From Pseudomonas sp. (GTDB lineage Bacteria; Pseudomonadota; Gammaproteobacteria; Pseudomonadales; Pseudomonadaceae): DNA of 22,575 nucleotides. The position numbers and the translations under genes are program-made. Within the stretch, counting starts at the first letter, position 1. Each line of letters begins with the position of its first letter. This document shows, piece after piece, positions 1 through 6,587 of the stretch. The DNA lies in assembly GCA_029239415.1 (NCBI GenBank), contig JAQZAY010000021.1, forward strand, positions 1 through 22,575. The letters are read 5' to 3'. The notes under the pieces were generated by a model. It did no database searches. It was given only the letters and a program-made list of their open reading frames with translations, and was not told the DNA's origin.

Positions 1-1150
1 CAGCGTTGCGCACGCCGTGGACATGACGATCACGGCCCGCTACGCCGGTGGTACCGACAGAGAGTTTCAGAACACCACGCCACCCTCTGGCTACTGCATG
101 GTCGAGCCTGATTTTTGCGGCAGAGAAGAGACCGTGGGTCTACCGATCACCTATACCCGCGTGGCCGAGCAATACGCGGCTGATGTGCGCAGCAGGTACT
201 ACCTGCGCATGCCTGCCAGCAGGAAAGTGACCGTGACCAATCACCGTGGTGAAACACACGACCTTACCTTCATGTTTACCGTATTTACCCAGGAGGTGGT
301 GGAGAAATCCGGTCTTCAACCTCCGGTCATGACGTCGCTCGTACAAGGCGGATGCAATTGGTTGATCGGGGAGTGGGAAGATGCGGCTGGTCCAGGAGGA
401 GGGCCACCACGCGCTGCGCGCTACGCCTGGATGATCAAGAACCCGGCCAGTCCTCAGGGTTGCTACTCCGATGCAGACGATGGATACGCCGGTAAAGTGA
501 CGGTTTCAGAGGTGTCGGACTTCGCCGTCGGCTACCGCTTGCAGTTGCCCAACCCGAACCGCATGCGTCAGGGCACCTACCGAGGGTCCACGACCTATCT
601 GGTCGGTCCAGGTGGCGACATCGACCTGGGCAATGGTGTCAGCAACCTCAACAGCAATAGCTTGACGCTGAATTTCGAGCTGGTGGTCGAACATGCCCTG
701 GATGTCCGCTTTCCCCCAGGCACCGACCGAGCGGTCCTCGAGCCACCCGGCGGCTGGCAGGCATGGCTGGGCGGCCGCGGTGTCCCCCCCCGCCTGCACC
801 GGGATCTACCGCTGTACCTGTGGTCCACCGGACCCTTCAGCGTGTTCAAGCGGTGCGAGTTCGAGGTCGGCGACAACTGCGCGGTGCGCAATGCCGCCCA
901 TCATCAGGTGCCGGTGCAGGTGGCGCTGAGCATGCCGCCCGGTGTCTCGTTGAGCGACTCGCAAGTACGCCGCGTGCCGATACCCAGTGGGATGGGATCG
1001 CCGTTGAGGCTCGACCAGTCGACCCCAATCGCCGACCAGCGAGGTGAACTGCACTTCGAAATCGACCAAAGCGGAGTGGACCAGATGACAGCCCACGCTG
1101 GGAGCACCTATGAGGGCAAGGTGACGATCGTGTTCGATGCCGAACTGTAA
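1..1150 (+). CDS. CfaE/CblD-like fimbrial tip adhesin, 5' partial
   Basis: The reading frame is open from the first complete codon at base 2, so the gene starts before the window. The first residues read SVAHAVDM, which looks like a signal peptidase site (AHA before V), so only the signal peptide is probably missing. About 380 residues are visible, close to the usual size of alpha-class tip adhesins. The protein is cysteine-containing and rich in beta-strand-like sequence. It has a central GTYRGSTTYLVG segment, a GGWQAWLGG segment, then LYLWSTGPFSVFKRCEF, and ends STYEGKVTIVFDAEL, a pilin-like final strand. This layout resembles the receptor-binding plus pilin domain order of CfaE and CblD. 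It would be secreted, capped by a chaperone and placed at the pilus tip through an outer membrane usher, presumably encoded upstream. The chaperone gene follows 118 bases downstream. The family call comes from pattern memory, not an alignment. Confidence 0.62.
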   Translation, partial: SVAHAVDMTITARYAGGTDREFQNTTPPSGYCMVEPDFCGREETVGLPITYTRVAEQYAADVRSRYYLRMPASRKVTVTNHRGETHDLTFMFTVFTQEVVEKSGLQPPVMTSLVQGGCNWLIGEWEDAAGPGGGPPRAARYAWMIKNPASPQGCYSDADDGYAGKVTVSEVSDFAVGYRLQLPNPNRMRQGTYRGSTTYLVGPGGDIDLGNGVSNLNSNSLTLNFELVVEHALDVRFPPGTDRAVLEPPGGWQAWLGGRGVPPRLHRDLPLYLWSTGPFSVFKRCEFEVGDNCAVRNAAHHQVPVQVALSMPPGVSLSDSQVRRVPIPSGMGSPLRLDQSTPIADQRGELHFEIDQSGVDQMTAHAGSTYEGKVTIVFDAEL

Positions 1151-1160
1151 AAAATTGCCA

Positions 1161-1195
1161 TGGGAAATTTCAACATTCATTTAGGAAATTTCCCA
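1161..1195. promoter_or_regulatory. Paired palindrome between adhesin and chaperone genes
   Basis: An 11-bp perfect inverted repeat has arms at 1161-1171 and 1185-1195 and a 13-nt loop. Each arm is itself built on the self-complementary core GGAAATTTCC (exact at 1184-1193, one end mismatch at 1163-1172). The two core centres lie 21 bp apart, about two helical turns. The sequence just downstream is pyrimidine-rich (tttctttctt). It could be an intrinsic terminator or attenuator hairpin, an mRNA-stabilising hairpin after the adhesin gene, or a pair of dimer-binding boxes for a regulator. The sequence alone does not decide. Confidence 0.5.
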
Positions 1196-1268
1196 CAGTT
1201 TCTTTCTTGTGGATCAGTGAATAATGAAACCCCGTGATATCGACTGGCTATTATCGAGGAGGAGCACG

Positions 1269-2005
1269 ATGAATGTTCGCAAGTACCTGCCGCTCCTGTC
1301 GCACTGCTGCTGCCATGGCCGGCGTACGCGGTTCCAGAGCTTAACGTAGGCGCGCTTTACGATTACCTGGAGCCCACATCCAGCACCCTGGTCAAACGGG
1401 TGCGCAATGGCGGTGACAGCACCGCCTTTGTCAAGGTCAGCGTGGCCGAGCTGGTCTACGACGAGCACGGCATTGCCCACGAGATCGACCTGGAAGGGGT
1501 GCCCCTGTCTGAACGCGGCCTGGTGGTCAGCCCGGCGCGGCTGATCGTGCCAGCGCGTGGCATGCAGGCGATGCGCGTGCTGTACCGCGGTGAACGCGAC
1601 AGGGAGCGCTATTTCCGCTTGCGTTTCATCCCGGTGCTGCCGGAGCAGGGCGATGGTTTTGCGGTCAGCGCCGAAGAGGCCAAGGCCTATGGAGACAGCC
1701 TCAAGGCCGGTGTCCAGCTGCTGGCCGGCTTCGGCACCTTGCTGTTCGTGCGCCCCGCCGAGACGCACTACCAGACCCGCACCGAGGGCCAGGGCGGCAA
1801 GCTGACGGTGGAGAACCAGGGCAACAGCACGGTGGTACTCGATCACTTCCGCGTGTGCACGGCGGCGGGCAAGCAGTGCAGGCCTGCTACCAAGCACCAC
1901 CTGCCGCCCGGGCGTATCCGACAGTTCGAGGGCGGGCCCGGACAGGTGTTCGAGTTCGAGTTGCATGAAGGAAAGCAGCACAGGCAGGTGACCGTGCAGG
2001 GATGA
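1269..2005 (+). pseudogene. Periplasmic fimbrial chaperone (PapD-like), frameshifted in signal peptide
   Basis: A good ribosome site (GAGGAGGAG, 1256-1264) precedes ATG 1269, which begins MNVRKYLPLL, a typical signal peptide start. That frame stops at 1347 after 26 codons. The rest of the peptide (VALLLPWPAYA, then mature VPELNVGALYDYLEP) continues in another frame, open from 1238 to the TGA at 2003-2005, with no ATG, GTG or TTG before about 1400. Loss of one base (or gain of two) near 1287-1300 explains this; repairing it gives a normal signal peptide of about 22 residues and a mature protein of about 224, the usual size of this family. The mature part has the STLVKRVRNGG strand and the RYFRLRFIPVLPE strand expected of the N-terminal immunoglobulin-like domain. 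It would chaperone pilus subunits in the periplasm. A sequencing error is possible. An internal GTG start at 1400 would lack the signal peptide and first strand. Confidence 0.68.
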
Positions 2006-2053
2006 GCAGCCGAGGTGCTGGATGCAGGACGTTTATTCCAACGAGGATGGATC

Positions 2054-2680
2054 ATGTACAAAGTACTGGTGGTCGACGACCACCCTTTCATTCGCGCCAG
2101 CGTCTGCATGCTGCTGCGCAAGGACCGCATCGAGGTCGTCGGCCAGGCGGACAACGGCGTCGATGCCCTGCGCCTGGCGCGCGAGGTTTCGCCGGACCTG
2201 GTGATTCTCGACATCACCATGCCTGGCCTCGATGGCCTTGAGGTCACTACCCGAGTCAAGGCCATGGAGCGACCGGCCAAGGTGCTGGTGCTCAGCTCGC
2301 ACCTGCCCGAGTCGTTCTCGCTGCGCTGCATGCAGGCGGGTGCCGCAGGCTATGTGTCCAAGACCGACGACCTCAGCGAACTGGGCAAGGCGGTGCGCGC
2401 GGTGATGTCCGGCTACACCTACTTTCCCGAAGTGGCGCTCAGCTCGGTCAGCCGGTGCGACGTGCGCGCGTCCGAGGCCCAGTGCCTGGCCAACCTCAGC
2501 GACCGCGAGTTGCTGATCCTGCAGCAGCTGGCACGCGGCCTGAGCAACAAGGAGATCGCCGAAGTGATGTTGCTGAGCAACAAGACCATCAGCACCTACA
2601 AGGGGCGCCTGATCGAAAAACTGCGGGTCCGGTCCCTGGTAGACCTGGCCGATCTGGCCAGGCGAAACCAGCTGATCTAG
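2054..2680 (+). CDS. LuxR/NarL-family response regulator (BvgA/EvgA type)
   Basis: The 208-residue protein has a receiver domain (about 1-120) with acidic pair D8-D9, phosphoacceptor D53 in VILDITMPGLDG, and conserved K103. A C-terminal LuxR-type helix-turn-helix (about 145-208) contains LSDRELLILQQLARGLSNKEIA. I chose ATG 2054 because it starts directly with the receiver strand MYKVLVVDD and has GAGG at 2043-2046. A GTG at 2015 in the same frame would add 13 unlikely residues. The gene lies 48 bases after the chaperone and 4 bases before the hybrid kinase gene, so it is probably co-transcribed with both. The architecture matches BvgA, EvgA and RocA1, which pair with HPt-containing kinases and often control fimbriae or virulence genes. 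The expected role is DNA binding at fimbrial promoters after phosphotransfer from the neighbouring kinase. The target genes are inferred. Confidence 0.93.
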   Translation: MYKVLVVDDHPFIRASVCMLLRKDRIEVVGQADNGVDALRLAREVSPDLVILDITMPGLDGLEVTTRVKAMERPAKVLVLSSHLPESFSLRCMQAGAAGYVSKTDDLSELGKAVRAVMSGYTYFPEVALSSVSRCDVRASEAQCLANLSDRELLILQQLARGLSNKEIAEVMLLSNKTISTYKGRLIEKLRVRSLVDLADLARRNQLI

Positions 2681-2684
2681 AGGC

Positions 2685-4310
2685 ATGCACACGCCGGTCA
2701 TCGTATCGCTGCTCTCGTGTTGCCTGCTTGGCATCGCCCTGGCGAGCATCGCCATCATCCGGCTGCGCGACTTGCACCGCCAGCTTGCCGAGCTGCGCCG
2801 CGCCAAGGAAGAAGCCGAGCGCGTCAACCACCGCAAGTCACGTTTCCTGGCCACCATGAGCCATGAAATCCGCACGCCCTTGAATGCCGTGCTGGGCATG
2901 CTCGAGCTCGCCTCGCACAAGGCCGCCCAGGGCGTGCTCGACCGGCTGAGCATCGACATCGCCGCCGACGCCGCGCGCGGGCTGCTGGAGCTGATCGGCG
3001 ATGTGCTGGATATCTCGCGGATCGAGTCGGGCCGCCTCGAGCTGGCACCGCAGCCGGTGCAGTTGCGCGAACAGGTGGCGCGCATCGTCCAGCTGTTCGA
3101 GCAGCAGGCCAGCAGCAAGGGCCTGGAACTGCTGCTGGAGCTGCAGGGCGAGGTGGATGTCGATGTGCTGCTCGACCCACTGCGCTTCAAGCAAGTGCTG
3201 GGCAACCTGATCAGCAATGGCATCAAGTTCACCCAGGCTGGCCAGGTGAGCGTGCGGGTGAGCGCGCGCTCCGATGGCGAGCACATCGGCGTCAGCATGG
3301 TCGTCGAGGATTCAGGCATCGGCATTGCCGAAGCCGACATGGCGCAGATTGGCAAGCCGTTCTGGCGCGCCAGTGGCCAGGGCTGTACCGCCCGTACCGG
3401 TGCGGGCCTGGGATTGGGCATCAGCCGCACGCTGTGCGAGTCGATGGGGGGACGCATGCGGGTGCAGAGCACGCTGGGTCAGGGCACCCGGATCGATATC
3501 CAGATGCAGCTGCCCCGCGCGAGCAGGCGGGCTCCAGCGCCGGCCCGGCCCTTGTCGATCGAGCCCCGGGCGCCCGAGGATGAGCGTCGTGTGCTGGTGG
3601 TCGATGATTGCCCGGTCAACCGTACCCTGCTGCAGCAGCAGCTGAGCTACCTGGGCTACCGGTCGGCCCAGGCCGAGGATGGCGCCGCCGGCTTGCGGCG
3701 CTGGCTGGCCGAGCCGTTCGACGTGGTCATCTGCGATTGCAGGATGCCCAGGCTCGACGGCTACGCGTTGGCGCGGGCCATGCGCGAGCACGAGCGGCGC
3801 CGAAGCAAGGTGCCCTGCCAGATACTGGGCTACACCGCCAATGCCGTGCCTGAAGAGCGACATCGCTGCCGCGCCGCGGGCATGGACGACTGCCTGTTCA
3901 AACCCTTGAGCCTGCAAGGGCTGGGCATGGCGCTCGCGGCATCCCGACCGGGTGCGCAGGCCAATGAACGCACCCTGGACATCAGCAGCCTGCGGCGCAT
4001 GACGGTGTGCGACCCGCTGGCCCTGGAGGGCCTGCTGGACGAGCTGCGCAGCAGCAATCGACGGGACCTGCAGAGCCTGGCGGCACTGGTTGCCGGTCCA
4101 GACCTTGCCGCACTGGCCGCGCTGGCGCACCGGATCAAGGGCGGGGCCCGGCTCATCAAGGCTCATCGGGTGATCAGTGCCTGCGAGCAGGTGGAATTCA
4201 ACTGCAACGCGAGGGCGCTCGAGTCAGGAAAGCTGGACAGGCAGGTAGAGGTGTTGCGAGGGGCATTGCTGCAGCTGGAGGAAGAGCTGCAAGACCATCG
4301 GGTGGCCTGA
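2685..4310 (+). CDS. Hybrid sensor histidine kinase with REC and HPt domains, no periplasmic sensor
   Basis: This 541-residue protein starts at ATG 2685, 4 bases after the response regulator gene. In order: one hydrophobic helix (about 4-26), a short coiled segment (30-50), HisKA with H60 in SHEIRTPLN, HATPase with N-box N174/N178, DSGIGIA (209-215) and GAGLGLG (239-245), a receiver with DD at 307-308, phosphoacceptor D351 and K406, and a C-terminal HPt with H482 in AHRIKGG. This is the H-D-H relay of BvgS and EvgS, but those have large periplasmic Venus-flytrap domains and usually a PAS domain. Here nothing is left before the kinase except one membrane anchor and a linker. The signal must therefore come through the membrane helix, a partner protein or the cytosol. 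Neighbouring genes suggest control of fimbriae. Confidence 0.93.
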   Translation: MHTPVIVSLLSCCLLGIALASIAIIRLRDLHRQLAELRRAKEEAERVNHRKSRFLATMSHEIRTPLNAVLGMLELASHKAAQGVLDRLSIDIAADAARGLLELIGDVLDISRIESGRLELAPQPVQLREQVARIVQLFEQQASSKGLELLLELQGEVDVDVLLDPLRFKQVLGNLISNGIKFTQAGQVSVRVSARSDGEHIGVSMVVEDSGIGIAEADMAQIGKPFWRASGQGCTARTGAGLGLGISRTLCESMGGRMRVQSTLGQGTRIDIQMQLPRASRRAPAPARPLSIEPRAPEDERRVLVVDDCPVNRTLLQQQLSYLGYRSAQAEDGAAGLRRWLAEPFDVVICDCRMPRLDGYALARAMREHERRRSKVPCQILGYTANAVPEERHRCRAAGMDDCLFKPLSLQGLGMALAASRPGAQANERTLDISSLRRMTVCDPLALEGLLDELRSSNRRDLQSLAALVAGPDLAALAALAHRIKGGARLIKAHRVISACEQVEFNCNARALESGKLDRQVEVLRGALLQLEEELQDHRVA

Positions 4311-4312
4311 GG

Positions 4313-4342
4313 GCCTTCTCGCTGGCTGGCCGGCGAGAAGGC
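4313..4342. terminator. Hairpin between convergent kinase and DUF3309 genes
   Basis: A perfect 10-bp inverted repeat (4313-4322 with 4333-4342, gccttctcgc and its complement) encloses a 10-nt loop. It starts 2 bases after the kinase stop and 18 bases from the stop of the convergent DUF3309 gene, so it is well placed to end transcription in both directions. Neither side has a clear T-tract, so it may be a weak terminator or only a transcript 3'-end stabiliser. Confidence 0.5.
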
Positions 4343-4360
4343 GGCTCACTCAAGGCCGGG

Positions 4361-4513
4361 TCATATCTTGCCCATCAGCAACAACACGAGCAGCACGACC
4401 AGGATCACGCCAAGGATGCCGGACGGGCCATAGCCCCAGGACCGCGAATGGGGGAACACGGGTAAGCCACCAATCAAGAGCAGGATCAGGATGATGATGA
4501 GGATCGTGGTCAT
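4361..4513 (-). CDS. DUF3309 family small membrane protein
   Basis: A 50-residue peptide on the minus strand begins MTTILIIILILLLIGG and ends VLLVLLLMGKI. Between two hydrophobic helices (about 4-16 and 33-47) lies the conserved centre PHSRSWGYGPSG. This hydrophobic-hinge-hydrophobic layout with the HSRSWGYGPSG motif is the signature of DUF3309, a family of about 50 residues common in proteobacteria and of unknown function. AAGGA stands 7 bases before the ATG. The gene is convergent with the kinase gene and divergent from the SDR gene. It should sit in the inner membrane as a two-helix hairpin. Function is unknown. Confidence 0.85.
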   Translation of the reverse strand: MTTILIIILILLLIGGLPVFPHSRSWGYGPSGILGVILVVLLVLLLMGKI

Positions 4514-4585
4514 GTCGTTGTCCTTGCGTGAAGAAGAGGATGTCGAATACAGCCTTCCATGCGGCCGTCGATAGCCTTGGCCGCT

Positions 4586-4614
4586 TGTAGAATGGGACTG
4601 GTGCAGGCGCGCAA
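4586..4614 (-). promoter_or_regulatory. Candidate sigma70-type promoter for the DUF3309 gene
   Basis: Read on the minus strand, TTGCGC (4614-4609) is followed after exactly 17 bases by TCTACA (4591-4586). This is a fair match to the -35 and -10 boxes, about 70 bases before the DUF3309 ATG. No transcription data are available, and the match could be chance. Confidence 0.33.
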
Positions 4615-4694
4615 AAGTTTAATCCGCTGCCTGCCGCCCTTTTGCCCGCGCCATTCAGCAACCTGATAGCACGCCGCCTGGGAACTTCGCCTGG

Positions 4695-4701
4695 CTACAC
4701 T
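4695..4701 (+). promoter_or_regulatory. RpoS-like extended -10 (CTACACT) before SDR gene
   Basis: CTACACT at 4695-4701 agrees with the sigma-S-preferred extended -10, including the C before TACACT. It lies 37 bases before the SDR start, giving a leader of about 30 bases. No good -35 box is seen 16-18 bases upstream, which sigma-S promoters tolerate. Stationary-phase or stress induction of the SDR gene is an inference. Confidence 0.45.
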
Positions 4702-4737
4702 GGCAGGCACTTTCCTCCCACGACAAGGCAGGCCGCT

Positions 4738-5562
4738 ATGCACAACCGCATGATGATCACCGGCGCAGGCTCCGGGCTCGGGCGCGAGATCGCCCTGCGC
4801 TGGGCCCGAGAGGGCTGGCACCTGGCGCTGGCCGACATCAGCGAGCCCGGCCTGCAGCAGACCCTGGCGCTGGTGCGCGAGGCGGGCGGCGACGGTTTCG
4901 CCCAGCGCTGCGATGTGCGCGACTACAGCCAGCTCACCGCCCTGGCCCAGGCCTGCGAGGAAAGGCTCGGCGGCATCGACGTGGTCGTGAACAACGCCGG
5001 CGTCGCCTCGGGCGGGTTTTTCAGCGAGCTGTCGCTCGAAGACTGGGACTGGCAGATCGCGATCAACCTGATGGGCGTGGTCAAGGGCTGCAAGGCATTC
5101 CTGCCCCTGCTCGAGCGCAGCAAGGGCCGGATCATCAACATTGCCTCGATGGCTGCGCTGATGCAGGCACCGGGCATGAGCAACTACAACGTCGCCAAGG
5201 CAGGCGTGCTGGCATTGTCGGAAAGCCTGCTGGTCGAGCTGCGGGGCCTGGACATCGCTGTGCACGTGGTATGCCCGTCGTTCTTCCAGACCAACCTGCT
5301 CGATTCCTTTCGCGGCCCGACGCCTGCGATGAAGGCCCAGGTGGCCAAGTTGCTGGAAAGCTCGCCGATCACCGCCGCCGACATCGCCGAGTACATTCAC
5401 CGGCAGGTCGCGGCCGGCGAGTTCCTGATCCTGCCCCACGAGGCTGGGCGCATGGCCTGGAAACTCAAGCAGCAAGCGCCGCAGCAGCTGTATGACGAGA
5501 TGGCCGACATGGCCGGGAAGATGCGCGCCAAGGCGCGTCCAGGGCAGCTCCGGGACAACTGA
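4738..5562 (+). CDS. Short-chain dehydrogenase/reductase (SDR)
   Basis: The 274-residue protein has a single Rossmann domain of classical SDR type. It carries the nucleotide-binding TGAGSGLG (8-15), D33 after the second strand (which favours NAD over NADP), the CDV element at 58-60, NNAG (85-88), and the catalytic set N110, S137, Y150, K154 (YNVAK). Start ATG 4738 is chosen because AAGGCAGG precedes it and the protein begins right at the first strand. An upstream in-frame start at 4642 would add residues with no match to the family. Substrate specificity cannot be read from sequence. The C-terminal extension of about 60 residues ([24 protein letters not shown]) resembles SDRs annotated in lipid or alcohol metabolism. 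The next gene, ynfA, follows after 43 bases and may be read from the same transcript. Confidence 0.92.
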   Translation: MHNRMMITGAGSGLGREIALRWAREGWHLALADISEPGLQQTLALVREAGGDGFAQRCDVRDYSQLTALAQACEERLGGIDVVVNNAGVASGGFFSELSLEDWDWQIAINLMGVVKGCKAFLPLLERSKGRIINIASMAALMQAPGMSNYNVAKAGVLALSESLLVELRGLDIAVHVVCPSFFQTNLLDSFRGPTPAMKAQVAKLLESSPITAADIAEYIHRQVAAGEFLILPHEAGRMAWKLKQQAPQQLYDEMADMAGKMRAKARPGQLRDN

Positions 5563-5605
5563 TCGGCTATGCTGGACGCCTTTTCCAGACGCTTGGGTGT
5601 CCTGC

Positions 5606-5944
5606 GTGATCAACTACCTGTGGTTCTTTCTGGCGGCGCTGTTCGAGATCGGCGGTTGCTATGGCTTCTACCTCTGGCTGCGCCTGGGCAAGAGCGCCTG
5701 GTGGGTGGTCCCCGCGCTGCTCAGCCTGACCCTGTTCGCCTTGATCCTGACCCGGGTCGAGGCCGCCTATGCCGGTCGCGCCTACGCCGCCTACGGGGGC
5801 ATCTACATCGTCTCTTCGCTGCTCTGGCTGGCGCTGGTGGAAAAGGCCCGCCCGCTGGGCAGCGATTGGCTGGGCGCACTGTTCTGCGTGGTGGGGGCGG
5901 GCATCATCGTGCTGGGCCCGCGTCTCCATCAGGGCGCAATGTAG
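5606..5944 (+). CDS. ynfA: YnfA family (UPF0060) membrane protein
   Basis: The 112-residue protein has four predicted membrane helices and starts at GTG 5606 with [29 protein letters not shown], the very conserved start of the YnfA/UPF0060 family. It also has the family hallmark [17 protein letters not shown] and the C-terminal [12 protein letters not shown]. Length matches the usual 108-112 residues. A GTG at 5597 would add three residues and cannot be excluded. The family belongs to the small multidrug resistance/DMT superfamily. E. coli YnfA has been linked to efflux, but its role in Pseudomonas is unclear. It follows the SDR gene by 43 bases. The downstream rsmI gene seems to have its own upstream region. 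Confidence 0.93.
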   Translation: MINYLWFFLAALFEIGGCYGFYLWLRLGKSAWWVVPALLSLTLFALILTRVEAAYAGRAYAAYGGIYIVSSLLWLALVEKARPLGSDWLGALFCVVGAGIIVLGPRLHQGAM

Positions 5945-5951
5945 GATAAGT

Positions 5952-5980
5952 CTGTAGGAGAAATTACCTTTTCCTGTAGG
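5952..5980 (+). promoter_or_regulatory. Repeat-rich regulatory region upstream of rsmI
   Basis: CTGTAGG occurs twice in direct repeat at 5952-5958 and 5974-5980, exactly 22 bases apart (two helical turns). A further GTAGG lies at 5941-5945, overlapping the ynfA stop. The same stretch also forms an imperfect palindrome: TGTAGGAGAA (5953-5962), a 6-base spacer, then TTTTCCTGTA (5969-5978). TCTAAT at 5986-5991 is a possible -10 box. The arrangement looks like an activator site upstream of a promoter. The binding protein is unknown. Confidence 0.42.
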
Positions 5981-6066
5981 GCTCGTCTAATTCACGCCTG
6001 GATCATTGTGCAGGTCGTCTCGACCCATGCAGGCTTCGGCTTTCCCTGAGGCTGGAGGAGCAGAGC

Positions 6067-6255
6067 ATGCTGGTGATAGCACGCGAAGTCGGAGAGGTGA
6101 TCGCCATCAATGACGACATCAAGATCAAGGTGATCTCGATCGAAGGCGGGTCGGTGCGTTTCGGCATCTGCGCCCCGCGCGAGGTGGAGGTGCACCGCAA
6201 CGAGGTCTACCGGCGCATTCTCGCCAAGGCGGCCAAGCAGGCGGAGGGCGACTGA
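6067..6255 (+). CDS. rsmI: CsrA/RsmA-family RNA-binding regulator (RsmI type)
   Basis: The 62-residue protein begins MLVIAREVGEVIAINDDIKIKV and contains the GGSVRFGICAPREVEVHRNEVY core. It keeps the RNA-contact residues of the family near both ends, I4/R6 on the first strand and R44 in VHRNE, and lacks the more usual LTRRVGET sequence, as expected of the divergent RsmI paralogue rather than RsmA or RsmE. CsrA-family dimers bind GGA motifs near ribosome sites and block or alter translation, under control of GacA-dependent small RNAs. A strong GGAGGAG ribosome site (6054-6060) sits 6 bases before ATG and itself contains GGA motifs, so feedback or cross-control by Rsm proteins is possible. In P. 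putida the rsmI gene lies beside yheU and the NAGGN operon, which agrees with this layout. Confidence 0.9.
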   Translation: MLVIAREVGEVIAINDDIKIKVISIEGGSVRFGICAPREVEVHRNEVYRRILAKAAKQAEGD

Positions 6256-6262
6256 GCCCGCG

Positions 6263-6490
6263 TCAGTCGAGCAGTTCGCGTGGCACGTCGTGGCGCGCGA
6301 GCAACTGGCATTGCTGGCTCTCGAGGTCGAAGAGGATGAACGCCTGGCCCTTGGCCAGGGCCTGGCGCACGCGCAGGACACGGGTTTCCAATGGCGTGTC
6401 GTCGCCGTTGTCGGTGCCGTCGCGGGTGACGAAGTCTTCGATCAGGCGGGTAAGGGTATCGGCTTCGAGTTGATCGTAGGGTATCAGCAT
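6263..6490 (-). CDS. yheU: YheU family (UPF0270) protein
   Basis: The 75-residue protein begins MLIPYDQLEADTLTRLIEDFVTRDGTD and continues with TRVLRVRQALAKGQAFILFDLESQQCQLL. This matches the UPF0270/YheU family in both length (70-80) and its conserved start (LIPY..L...TL..LIE.FV.REGTDYG). The gene is convergent with rsmI, with only 7 bases between the stop codons and no hairpin there, so the two transcripts probably overlap at their ends. ATG 6490 has no clear Shine-Dalgarno sequence. A TACAAT box on the minus strand (6535-6530) may be its -10. The family has no firmly known function. Confidence 0.9.
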   Translation of the reverse strand: MLIPYDQLEADTLTRLIEDFVTRDGTDNGDDTPLETRVLRVRQALAKGQAFILFDLESQQCQLLARHDVPRELLD

Positions 6491-6534
6491 GGTCGGGGTT
6501 CAGTTGGAGTGTCAGGGAATGCTACGCCAATTGT

Positions 6535-6571
6535 AGGATCTTTGGGCCCGCATTGCGGCCCCAAAGATCCT
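6535..6571 (-). terminator. Hairpin terminator after the NAGGN operon
   Basis: A perfect 12-bp stem (6535-6546 with 6560-6571, aggatctttggg and its complement) extends past one C-C mismatch into a further 4-bp stem (6548-6551 with 6555-6558) and a 3-nt loop. It lies 16 bases beyond the M42 peptidase stop and before yheU. There is no long T-tract, so efficiency is uncertain, but position and stem strength suggest a transcript end. Confidence 0.6.
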
Positions 6572-6587
6572 GCCGCCAGCTCATGCC

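Noticed and set aside
1214..1981. 255-codon minus-strand open frame over the chaperone
   Set aside because: Composition is typical of an antisense shadow, and the plus-strand frame has signal peptide and chaperone strands despite its frameshift.
2033..3472. 479-codon minus-strand open frame over the two-component genes
   Set aside because: Composition is biased to S, R and P as in antisense frames, and the plus-strand response regulator and kinase are unambiguous.
5960..5990. AlgU (sigma-22) promoter before rsmI (GAAATT and TCTAA)
   Set aside because: The spacer is 20 bases instead of 16-17 and the -35 differs from GAACTT.
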